6,001 bases of DNA, taken from positions 1-6,001 of the forward strand of contig NZ_JACHCR010000048.1 of assembly GCF_014205845.1 (NCBI RefSeq). The letters run 5' to 3'. Below are positions 1-5,303 of the stretch, piece after piece. The notes beneath the pieces are model-generated. The model was not told where the DNA came from, did no database searches, and saw only the letters and a program-made list of their open reading frames with translations. The translations under genes were made by a program, and so were the position numbers. Numbering within the stretch: the first letter of the stretch is position 1; each line of letters opens with the position of its first letter. The DNA comes from Mucilaginibacter cryoferens. GTDB lineage: Bacteria; Bacteroidota; Bacteroidia; Sphingobacteriales; Sphingobacteriaceae.

Positions 1-42
1 ATACAATGAAAATTATTCAAATAATATTTGCTTTTAAACACA

Positions 43-132
43 GTTCATTCTGAGGTACGAAGAATCTATTATCCGCCATGCTTCTTCGCCCTGTATAATA
101 GGCGAATAGATCCTTCGTACCTACCCATGACA
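43..132 (+). repeat. 90-bp palindromic intergenic repeat, copy 1
   Basis: This is an imperfect inverted repeat. The left arm contains CTGAGGTACGAAGAATCTATT and the right arm AATAGATCCTTCGTACCT, closing with ATGACA. The inner part holds a second stem, TTCGCC/GGCGAA, around CTGTATAATA. It matches the copy at 147-236 at 81 of 90 positions by eye, in the same orientation and only 14 bases apart. The outer left end reads GTTCAT rather than TGTCAT, so this copy is slightly decayed. It is probably a non-autonomous REP/MITE-like element; the enzyme that moves it is not in the window. Confidence 0.8.
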
Positions 133-146
133 TGTTAAAAAACGTT

Positions 147-236
147 TGTCATTCTAAGGCACGAAGAATCTATTATCCGCCATGCTTCTTCGCCCTGTAT
201 AGTAGGCGAATAGATCCTTCGTACCTCAGGATGACA
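147..236 (+). repeat. 90-bp palindromic intergenic repeat, copy 2
   Basis: This is the best preserved copy. It opens with TGTCATTCT and closes with AGGATGACA, so the termini are inverted repeats of TGTCAT. The arms (ACGAAGAATCTATT left, AATAGATCCTTCGT right) would pair in a long hairpin, with the TTCGCC/GGCGAA stem inside. It is a direct repeat of 43-132, and its core reappears inverted at 3417-3509. Such a foldback in a transcript could block 3' exonucleases or end transcription, but there is no T-run to argue for an intrinsic terminator. Confidence 0.82.
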
Positions 237-247
237 AACCTAAATAA

Positions 248-296
248 TGTCATTCCACCTTCAGAATTTCGCGAAATTTTATCACTCAGCATGACA
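248..296. repeat. 49-bp palindromic element with TGTCAT ends
   Basis: This has the same termini as the 90-bp repeats (TGTCAT left, ATGACA right) but a different, shorter interior. The centre is the perfect palindrome AATTTCGCGAAATT. Towards the ends, CACCTTCAG and CACTCAGCATGACA keep partial complementarity. It starts 11 bases after copy 2 of the 90-bp repeat. It may be a second repeat family that uses the same end recognition, or the terminator of the leftward acetyltransferase transcript. Confidence 0.65.
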
Positions 297-369
297 ACTT
301 TTTAGGATACCATGCTTCCTTCAAAGTCCCAGGATTTTACAAAGGCAATAACGGCCATTTTTTAACCTC

Positions 370-870
370 TTATTCCAGCACCTTGCGCATCACATAGTCA
401 TTCATCCAATAGGGGCCAATGGCAATATCTTCTTCGTAAGCCACGGCAAAGCCCATCTTCTGGTAAAAACTTAAAGCTTTATTATGCCGGTTTACGTTAA
501 GCTCTAACAGGTGCTTACCGGCTTCCCGGGTTTTTTGGGCAACGGTGTTTATCAGTATTTTGCCATAGCCTTTGCCCTGGGTTTGGGGCAGGCAATACAG
601 CTTGTGCAGCTTATAAATATTGGCATCCTCTTCGCGGGGCGAATAAGCGGCAAAGGCCACCGGTGTGCCGTCTTCCTCTTCCAGCAACAAGTAAGTTTGC
701 ACGTTATTGGCTATTTGTTTAGCGAGCTTATCTGCCGAGTAGATCTCGTTCAGCATAAACCGTAACTGTTCTTCAGATAGTATAACCGAGTAGGTAGCCC
801 ACCACGTGGTATCGGCTATGCTAAATATGGTATCCACATCGTTTACAGTGGCTGTGCGTATTGTATACAT
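370..870 (-). CDS. GNAT family N-acetyltransferase
   Basis: This 166-residue protein has the length of a single GNAT domain and should transfer an acetyl group from acetyl-CoA to an amine in the cytoplasm. The N-terminus (IRTATVNDVDTIFSIA, from residue 4) is the usual first strand and helix. The acetyl-CoA pyrophosphate loop is at residues 96-103, QTQGKGYG, matching the Q/R-x-x-G-x-G rule. The second half has LELNVNRHNKALSFYQKMGF (about 122-141), the typical motif B with the Asn and the FYxKxGF helix. The tail YWMNDYVMRK resembles PaiA/spermidine-acetyltransferase-like members, but the substrate cannot be read from sequence. The ATG at 870 has no Shine-Dalgarno sequence, as is usual in Bacteroidota. 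It lies 98 bases downstream of peptidase T on the same strand, so co-transcription is possible. Confidence 0.93.
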   Translation of the reverse strand: MYTIRTATVNDVDTIFSIADTTWWATYSVILSEEQLRFMLNEIYSADKLAKQIANNVQTYLLLEEEDGTPVAFAAYSPREEDANIYKLHKLYCLPQTQGKGYGKILINTVAQKTREAGKHLLELNVNRHNKALSFYQKMGFAVAYEEDIAIGPYWMNDYVMRKVLE

Positions 871-941
871 CAGTAAATTTATTTATCTCTGGCAAATTAG
901 CCTGTTACTATTTTTCTTTCTTAATTTTTGATCCCCGACTT

Positions 942-966
942 CACACCTCAGACTCCACACCTCAGA
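942..966. repeat. short tandem direct repeat (CACACCTCAGA x2)
   Basis: The 11-mer CACACCTCAGA occurs at 942-952 and again at 956-966, a 14-base period, just past the stop of peptidase T in the gap before the acetyltransferase gene. A partial third unit (TCACAC) overlaps the peptidase stop at 969. No function is evident; it is most likely slippage-derived intergenic sequence. Confidence 0.5.
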
Positions 967-968
967 AA

Positions 969-2222
969 TCACACTCCCCGCTCTTCCCAAATGGCGCACA
1001 GGTGCAAAATGGTTTCTACCGCTTTTTGCATATCCTGTACCGATACCCATTCCTGCTTACTGTGAAAAGCGTGTTCGCCGGCGAAGATATTGGGGCAGGG
1101 TAACCCCATAAACGATAACCTCGAACCATCGGTACCACCGCGGATGCTGCACAGCCTGGCGGTAAGGCCCGTGCGACTGATGGCTTCCATCGCGTTAGCA
1201 ACAATCTCGGGCTGCTGCTCCAACACGTTTTTCATGTTGCGGTATTGCTGGCTGGTAGTTAACGTATAGCTGGAGTTTGGGTACCGCTTTAAAACCGTAT
1301 CGGCCGTTTTACGGATCACATCGGCATGTGCCGTTAAATTATGCTCGTCGAAATCGCGGATAATAAAATCAACCCCGGCGGTTTCTACATGGCCATCTAT
1401 ACCTACCGGGTGCACAAAACCCTGCATCCCTTCGGTATGCTCGGGCGACAACTCATCCGGCAAAGCCGCAACAATTTGGCCTGCAATTTTTATGGCGCTC
1501 TCCATTTTACCTTTGGCAAAACCCGGGTGTGCGCTTACACCCTGTATTATCAGCCTGGCACCATCGGCACTAAAAGTTTCATTTTCCATGTTGCCTGCGC
1601 TTTCGCCATCTATGGTGTAACCTGCATAAGCGCCCAGCTTGGCAATATCTACATGATCTACCCCGTGGCCTACCTCTTCATCGGGGGTAAACAGTATACG
1701 TATGTTGCCGTGCTTTATTTCGGGGTGATTGATTAGCTGGTAGCAGGCATCCATAATTTCGGCTACGCCGGCTTTATTATCCGCCCCCAGCAGGGTGGTG
1801 CCGCTGGCGGTTATTACATCGTTACCCAGCTGATTTTTAAGGTCGGGGTGCTCGCTTAGTTTAATTACCTGGGTGTTATCATCGGGCAGTACAATGTCGT
1901 GCCCCTGGTAGTTGGGGTGTACAATGGGCTTTACGCCGGTGCCGCTGCAATCGGGCGCGGTATCTACGTGCGAGCAAAAACATATTACGGGCACCGTTTT
2001 ATGGGTATTGGATGGTATGGTGGCATACACGTAGCCAAAATCATCCAGGTGGGCATCGGTAACGCCAATGGCCAATAGCTCCTCAACCAGCAACCTGCTT
2101 AAGTTTTTTTGCTTTTCTGTTGATGGAAACGAAACCGAAGAGGGGTCTGATTGCGTATCGATGGTAACATAGCGCAAAAAGCGCTCTGTTACCGTAAAAT
2201 TTAGCGGCGAATTAAAACTCAT
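969..2222 (-). CDS. pepT: Peptidase T (tripeptide aminopeptidase, M20B)
   Basis: This cytoplasmic dizinc aminopeptidase removes the N-terminal residue from tripeptides in the last steps of peptide use and protein turnover. At 417 residues it is full length (family about 405-415). The metal and catalytic residues are all visible and spaced as in the Salmonella enzyme: H85 with D87 in CSHVDTAPD, bridging D148 in LLGADNKAG, catalytic E182 and zinc ligand E183 in TPDEEVGHG, D205 in TIDGES, and H387 in AFHSKQEW. The dimerisation/lid insert lies between about residues 215 and 325, including VSAHPGFAKGKM. RGGTDGSRLSFMG (361-373) is the substrate-binding stretch of the family. The start at 2222 gives a normal N-terminus (VTERFLRYVTIDTQSDP). 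It is transcribed divergently from the outer-membrane protein gene and runs towards the GNAT gene. Confidence 0.97.
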   Translation of the reverse strand: MSFNSPLNFTVTERFLRYVTIDTQSDPSSVSFPSTEKQKNLSRLLVEELLAIGVTDAHLDDFGYVYATIPSNTHKTVPVICFCSHVDTAPDCSGTGVKPIVHPNYQGHDIVLPDDNTQVIKLSEHPDLKNQLGNDVITASGTTLLGADNKAGVAEIMDACYQLINHPEIKHGNIRILFTPDEEVGHGVDHVDIAKLGAYAGYTIDGESAGNMENETFSADGARLIIQGVSAHPGFAKGKMESAIKIAGQIVAALPDELSPEHTEGMQGFVHPVGIDGHVETAGVDFIIRDFDEHNLTAHADVIRKTADTVLKRYPNSSYTLTTSQQYRNMKNVLEQQPEIVANAMEAISRTGLTARLCSIRGGTDGSRLSFMGLPCPNIFAGEHAFHSKQEWVSVQDMQKAVETILHLCAIWEERGV

Positions 2223-2301
2223 AAGCTATATTAGTAAAAATTTTTGTGAACCACTTTGGGGCCAACCCGGTTACCCTTGTAAATATTGATAAAAAATAAC
2301 T
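2223..2301. promoter_or_regulatory. divergent intergenic region, presumed promoters of pepT and the outer-membrane protein gene
   Basis: These 79 bases separate two outward-facing start codons, so both promoters should lie here. No clear Bacteroidota pair (TTTG near -33 and TAnnTTTG near -7) is present at a sensible distance. On the plus strand TACCCTTG (2272-2279) is a one-mismatch -7 box, 22 bases before the start. The location is inferred from gene orientation rather than from strong motifs. Confidence 0.4.
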
Positions 2302-3048
2302 TTGAAAAAATATATTCTGTTTTTTGTTTTGGCATTTGCGGCAGCGGCCGCTAAAGCCCAGGGCGGTTATAACTACTACCAACTGGGTGTTGGCGTAGGC
2401 GCAAGCTACGGTAAGGCCGAGGCCGATTTAAAAAAGCAAGACTATCACCCCGCCTTTAACTTAAATTTTGTTTATAACTTTACCCCATTTGTGCCCATAA
2501 CGGCCGAACTGCAAAAAGGCACCTTCTCTGGCGGTGGCCCCACCGCAGCCGAAGATGCATCTGGTCGCTATTTTACCAACTCCTATTTTTCATTCAATAT
2601 CCACGCCGATTTACAGGCCGGCGAAATAATGGATTATAGCGACAGCTGGATATTAGATCGCCTTAAAGGCCTTTACATAGGTACCGGCCTCGGCTTTATC
2701 TACAACAAGATGACCCGCATTCAGCGCTATAACCAGTTCCCTCAAAACGGCTTTATAGGCGATACCGAAGGTTTCCGCGGAGCCAATAATGGCATCAACC
2801 TTATTATCCCCATCAGGCTGGGCTACGAGTTTAAGATATATGACGATTACGACCAGCCCCGTTACGGTATTGATTTAGGCATACAACACTATTTTGCCCC
2901 CGGCGAAGGCATCGACGGTTATAACGACCCTGTGCCCAAATACAAAAACAACGCTGTTGATCAATATAGCTTTGTAACCATTGGTTTTAAATATAACTTT
3001 GGCATAACCACATCATACACCAAGCTAATACGCAAGTTTCAGTATTGA
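2302..3048 (+). CDS. Outer-membrane beta-barrel protein (porin-like), TTG start
   Basis: This 248-residue secreted protein is predicted to form a small barrel in the outer membrane. Residues 1-19 are a Sec signal: MKKY, a hydrophobic core (ILFFVLAFAAAAA), then AKA with cleavage before Q20. The mature part shows alternating strands rich in aromatic residues and glycine: YYQLGVGVGASYG (25-37), FNLNFVYNF (52-60), YFSFNIHADLQAG (95-107), LYIGTGLGFIYN (124-135), INLIIPIRLGYEF (165-177), GIDLGIQHYF (189-198) and YSFVTIGFKYNFG (222-234). The chain ends in an aromatic residue (Y248). The start is TTG at 2302: an in-frame TAA at 2290 rules out anything longer, and the next in-frame Met is near residue 110, so only TTG keeps the signal peptide. 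Its cargo or role is unknown. It overlaps the next gene by one base. Confidence 0.88.
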   Translation: MKKYILFFVLAFAAAAAKAQGGYNYYQLGVGVGASYGKAEADLKKQDYHPAFNLNFVYNFTPFVPITAELQKGTFSGGGPTAAEDASGRYFTNSYFSFNIHADLQAGEIMDYSDSWILDRLKGLYIGTGLGFIYNKMTRIQRYNQFPQNGFIGDTEGFRGANNGINLIIPIRLGYEFKIYDDYDQPRYGIDLGIQHYFAPGEGIDGYNDPVPKYKNNAVDQYSFVTIGFKYNFGITTSYTKLIRKFQY

Positions 3049-3404
3049 TGAACATAGAAGAATTACGTGATTATTGCCTGCAAAAGCCAGGCGCAACAGA
3101 AGGTTTTCCGTTTGGCGAAGAAACCCTGGTTTTTAAAATAGCCGAAAAAATATTTCTGCTTGTAGGCCTCACCAACGCCAACCGCTTTAACGTAAAGTGC
3201 GACCCCGAACTGGCCATCGACCTGCGCGAACGCCACCCCGAAGTAATACCCGGCTACCACATGAACAAAAAACTGTGGAACACCGTGTACATGGATGGCA
3301 CCCTCACCCGCCACCAACTCACCCAAATGATAGACCACTCGTACCAGCAAGTAATAAAAAGCCTGCCCAAAAAGCTACAGGCCGAGATTGCAGAATTGGA
3401 GTAG
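3048..3404 (+). CDS. MmcQ/YjbR family protein
   Basis: This 118-residue protein has the usual length for the single-domain MmcQ/YjbR (DUF419) family, a cytoplasmic CyaY-like or double-wing fold often labelled DNA-binding, with no settled function. Recognisable family stretches are KPGATEGFPFGEETLVFKI (13-31), FNVKCDPELAIDLRERHPEVIPGYHM (47-72) and NKKLWNTV (73-80), where the Trp and Asn are strongly conserved. The ATG at 3048 is preferred over the TTG one codon earlier. It shares its A with the TGA stop of the outer-membrane protein (TGATG), which suggests translational coupling and one transcript. The C-terminal helix (LTQMIDHSYQQVIKSLPKKLQ) is typical. The family call is firm; the molecular role is not. 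Confidence 0.93.
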   Translation: MNIEELRDYCLQKPGATEGFPFGEETLVFKIAEKIFLLVGLTNANRFNVKCDPELAIDLRERHPEVIPGYHMNKKLWNTVYMDGTLTRHQLTQMIDHSYQQVIKSLPKKLQAEIAELE

Positions 3405-3416
3405 AGGGCCTGCTTT

Positions 3417-3509
3417 TGTCATGCTGAGGTATGAAGCATCTATTAGCCTACTATACAGGGCGAACAAGCATGGCGTAGAATAGATTCTTCACTATCGTCC
3501 ACAATGACA
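3417..3509 (-). repeat. palindromic intergenic repeat, copy 3 (inverted)
   Basis: This 93-base copy opens with TGTCATGCTGAGGTATGAAG and closes with ATGACA. Its inside reads CCTACTATACAGGGCGAA and AGCATGGCG, the reverse complement of the core of the copies at 43-236, so it is inserted in the opposite orientation. The arms have drifted (ATGAAGCATC against GATTCTTCAC). It begins 12 bases after the MmcQ/YjbR stop codon and could form the 3' hairpin of that transcript. Confidence 0.75.
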
Positions 3510-3610
3510 AAAGGATACTTTAAAATGCAACATTAAGCACAATGCAATTGTAATGTTTTGCTTATCCTGTTTATAATAAGCACCTTTATACACAGCCTTA
3601 TTCGCCCAGC

Positions 3611-4075
3611 ATGAAATCTTTTGTATTCACCCGGTATGGTTTAATCAATGCACTTATATTCTTGATTCCAATATTCCCAAGCTGGACACTATTTTTACCC
3701 GTGGCACTTCAATTACCGATTGAAAATATAACCGGCAACTGCGAAGAAAGCTATGTTATTATTTTATGGGCATCTATATTGTTAACAATAGTGGTTATTA
3801 CCACTTACTTGTTTCGACTAAAATACATTTTACTCAAGCAACAAAAGCAAATAAAAAGAAACTTTCGCTGGCTGTTTTGCCTGCCGGTTTACATGTTGGT
3901 AAATACAGCTGCTTTCATTATCATTTTGGGACCATACTTAGCCTGCCACGGTGATGGGCAAACAGTACTGGTCGCACTCTTTTCGGGGCCTATAGCCAGT
4001 TTGTTTATATTGGCACTGGGGGTTTTAACAGATGTAAAAATTGCGCTATCAAACCGAAGCATGATACAGGCTTAA
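3611..4075 (+). CDS. Hypothetical four-helix inner-membrane protein
   Basis: I do not recognise a family for this 154-residue protein. Hydrophobic segments lie at about residues 11-33, 47-69, 87-110 and 117-140. The linker between the second and third is strongly basic (RLKYILLKQQKQIKRNFR, about 69-86), so by the positive-inside rule both termini and this loop face the cytoplasm. Cys44 and Cys112 then fall in the two outer loops and could form a disulphide; this is an inference. There is no signal peptide or catalytic motif. It is preceded by 101 bases after the palindromic repeat and followed by a gene-free stretch, so it appears monocistronic. The ATG at 3611 has no Shine-Dalgarno sequence. 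The composition is coherent with a real membrane protein. Confidence 0.72.
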   Translation: MKSFVFTRYGLINALIFLIPIFPSWTLFLPVALQLPIENITGNCEESYVIILWASILLTIVVITTYLFRLKYILLKQQKQIKRNFRWLFCLPVYMLVNTAAFIIILGPYLACHGDGQTVLVALFSGPIASLFILALGVLTDVKIALSNRSMIQA

Positions 4076-4126
4076 TACCTTGTTTTGGTAATGGCATTCC
4101 CGGCGAGGCAGGCTATATGTGTTTGT

Positions 4127-4150
4127 ACGCGCGCGAGGCCTTAAGCGCGT
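4127..4150. other. GC-rich foldback after the membrane-protein gene
   Basis: ACGCGC at 4127-4132 pairs with GCGCGT at 4145-4150 across a 12-base loop that itself contains AGGCCT. It lies about 50 bases past the stop of the membrane-protein gene and stands out against AT-rich flanks. There is no T-run after it, so it is at best a weak terminator candidate. Confidence 0.3.
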
Positions 4151-4325
4151 CAATATATTAATATTAGACAAACAATAGTCCCAAACCAACTAGTGTTAAC
4201 TATTGATTCTCTTTTCCAAAAAGTATCTGTCAGCAAAAGCCCCTATGTTTGTATTGGGACATTTCTATCGGGACAAAACGGGTTTAAATCGTCAGTATTA
4301 TTCTAAATAAAACGACCGACATCCC

Positions 4326-4344
4326 AAGTTCACTTATAACCGAT
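4326..4344 (+). promoter_or_regulatory. repeated upstream motif, copy 1 (putative promoter/operator)
   Basis: The sequence AAGTTCACTTATAACCGAT ends exactly 33 bases before the ATG at 4378. A 17/19-identical copy ends exactly 33 bases before the ATG at 5304. Matching sequence and matching distance suggest a shared promoter element or regulator site. The TTATAACC part could serve as a -10-like box. It does not fit the standard TAnnTTTG form, so the assignment is tentative. Confidence 0.4.
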
Positions 4345-4377
4345 AGTAAAAGCCAAAATCATTAAATACTTTTGCCC

Positions 4378-4542
4378 ATGCTCCCCAAGTATTTAATAAC
4401 AGATCAACCCAGTACCTGCCCAATTTGCGGAACCCGAACAGATATCGTTGCCGACTTTTTGCATACGGCTCAAAAACTATCTATCAACGAATGTTTAAAT
4501 ACCCAATGCAAACACGTATTTTTCGAGGTAGAAGATAACTAA
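4378..4542 (+). CDS. Small zinc-ribbon protein (54 aa)
   Basis: This short frame encodes 54 residues beginning MLPKYLITDQPSTCPICG. Four cysteines form two pairs typical of a zinc ribbon: C14-P-I-C17-G and C39-L-N-T-Q-C44, separated by a segment (TRTDIVADFLHTAQKLSINE) that would make the connecting strands. The acidic tail FFEVEDN ends at a TAA. An in-frame TAA at 4363 limits the start to the ATG (or a TTG two codons earlier). It lies 2 bases upstream of the HNH endonuclease ATG, so the two are almost certainly co-transcribed. Zinc ribbons of this size usually bind nucleic acid or a protein partner; a specific role is not known to me. It is a real gene in my judgement because of the paired cysteines and the operon spacing, though it is easily missed for its size. 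Confidence 0.72.
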   Translation: MLPKYLITDQPSTCPICGTRTDIVADFLHTAQKLSINECLNTQCKHVFFEVEDN

Positions 4543-4544
4543 AC

Positions 4545-5252
4545 ATGAAAGAAGGCCAAATGCATTCGCGCAATGCGGATGTGATTGAGTTGGCGAACTT
4601 GATAGATAGGTCGCCAAGTGCGGTGGCGCGTAAGCTGGGCAATTTTGCCAGTTTTGACCCGAAGCTGAAAGAGCGTGGGGTTAAAGGGTTAGAAAACGCC
4701 AGTAAGCTGGATAGTCAGATCTGGAATGAATACATGCATGACTGGGACGAGCAGTTTATTGAAAGCGAAAAGCTCCTTGCCAAAAAGAAGCACACCACCA
4801 TCGAAAAACTAAACTATATCGACCTTGAAAATCTGCCCAATGTGGAGGGTAAAGAAAAGGAACGAATGATTATAGTGCGGATAAATCAATCGCTGTTTCG
4901 TAAAATGGTACTTACCAATTTTAATAACCAATGCTGCATTACCGGCATAAAACAAACCGAATTATTGGTAGCCAGCCACATCTTACCGTGGAGCAAGGAT
5001 AAAGGCAATCGCCTAAACCCCAAAAATGGCTTAGCCCTAAACACCCTACACGATAAGGCCTTCGATTGCGGCTTAATAACTATTACCGAAGACTTAAAGA
5101 TCAAAATATCATCGAGCTTTTTAAAAAACCGAGATATTCCCAGCATTCAGCATAACTTTATAGAATATGAGGGCAAGCATCTAATTGAACCGCAGAAATT
5201 TTTCCCAAGCGTCGATTTTCTAAAAGTGCACAACGAACGGTTTAAACCCTAA
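4545..5252 (+). CDS. HNH endonuclease (HNH_2-type)
   Basis: This 235-residue protein has two parts. Residues about 8-80 (SRNADVIELANLIDRSPSAVARKLGNFASFDP, then RGVKGLENASKLDSQIWNEY) form a helical, HTH-like segment probably used for DNA binding. Residues about 113-182 are the nuclease: FRKMVLTNFNNQCCITG (118-134), SHILPWS with H145, NPKNGLALN with N161, and H169-D170 followed by D174 in LHDKAFDCG. Together these supply the His-Asn-His metal-binding core of the HNH_2 group found in phage, restriction and accessory loci. From memory, relatives carry about 20-25 further N-terminal residues (a Trp-containing helix) before the SRN segment. Here an in-frame TAA at 4536 prevents that, so the protein starts short. 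Its ATG is 2 bases after the zinc-ribbon stop. The target and biological role are unknown. Confidence 0.9.
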   Translation: MKEGQMHSRNADVIELANLIDRSPSAVARKLGNFASFDPKLKERGVKGLENASKLDSQIWNEYMHDWDEQFIESEKLLAKKKHTTIEKLNYIDLENLPNVEGKEKERMIIVRINQSLFRKMVLTNFNNQCCITGIKQTELLVASHILPWSKDKGNRLNPKNGLALNTLHDKAFDCGLITITEDLKIKISSSFLKNRDIPSIQHNFIEYEGKHLIEPQKFFPSVDFLKVHNERFKP

Positions 5253-5270
5253 ACTTCACTTATATCCGAT
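5252..5270 (+). promoter_or_regulatory. repeated upstream motif, copy 2 (putative promoter/operator)
   Basis: The sequence AACTTCACTTATATCCGAT differs from 4326-4344 at only two of 19 positions. It begins at the stop codon of the HNH gene and ends 33 bases before the ATG at 5304. It suggests that the following gene has its own start of transcription under the same control as the zinc-ribbon/HNH unit. Confidence 0.4.
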
Positions 5271-5303
5271 TGCCCAATTCACAGCACCATGCTATCTTAC
5301 CGC

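Larger units (their letters stand above)
1..369. other. gene-free intergenic region holding three palindromic repeats
   Basis: No credible coding region is visible in this stretch. It lies downstream of the minus-strand acetyltransferase gene and is dominated by two 90-base direct copies of a palindromic repeat and one 49-base relative, listed separately. Positions 1-42 are AT-rich and featureless. Positions 297-369, the immediate 3' flank of the acetyltransferase gene, show no strong hairpin with a T-run, so the 49-base palindrome at 248-296 is the best candidate for the transcript end. Confidence 0.6.
4076..4377. other. gene-free stretch upstream of the zinc-ribbon/HNH unit
   Basis: No coding region is visible in these 302 bases. 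It contains a GC-rich foldback (4127-4150), some short inverted repeats (CAATAGT 4173-4179 with ACTATTG 4199-4205; GTCCCAA 4179-4185 with TTGGGAC 4254-4260), and the 19-base motif at 4326-4344 that recurs before 5304. TACTTTTG at 4367-4374 fits the Bacteroidota -7 consensus TAnnTTTG but sits only 3 bases before the ATG. Confidence 0.5.

Noticed and set aside
43..296. CRISPR array
   Set aside because: There are only two 90-base palindromic copies with a 14-base gap, plus one dissimilar element. Repeat and spacer sizes do not fit CRISPR.
1341..1736. 131-codon open frame on the plus strand
   Set aside because: It lies wholly antisense within peptidase T, which has all its catalytic residues. 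Its translation resembles no family.
2297..2304. TAACTTTG, a perfect match to the Bacteroidota -7 consensus TAnnTTTG
   Set aside because: It overlaps the TTG start codon of the outer-membrane protein, so transcription would begin inside the signal peptide. A six-base consensus is expected by chance about once or twice per strand in a window this size.
3197..3427. 76-codon plus-strand frame rich in Pro, Arg and Thr
   Set aside because: It is an out-of-frame shadow of the MmcQ/YjbR gene and runs into the palindromic repeat.
4127..4150. intrinsic terminator of the membrane-protein gene
   Set aside because: The stem is only six pairs and is followed by CAATATATTAATATT, with no T-run. Listed only as a weak foldback.
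4367..4374. TACTTTTG as the promoter -7 box of the zinc-ribbon gene
   Set aside because: It sits 3 bases before the ATG, which would require an essentially leaderless mRNA, and no -33 element is visible at the right distance. Kept only as a remark.
4886..5146. 86-codon minus-strand frame
   Set aside because: It is antisense to the catalytic core of the HNH endonuclease and has no start context or family features.
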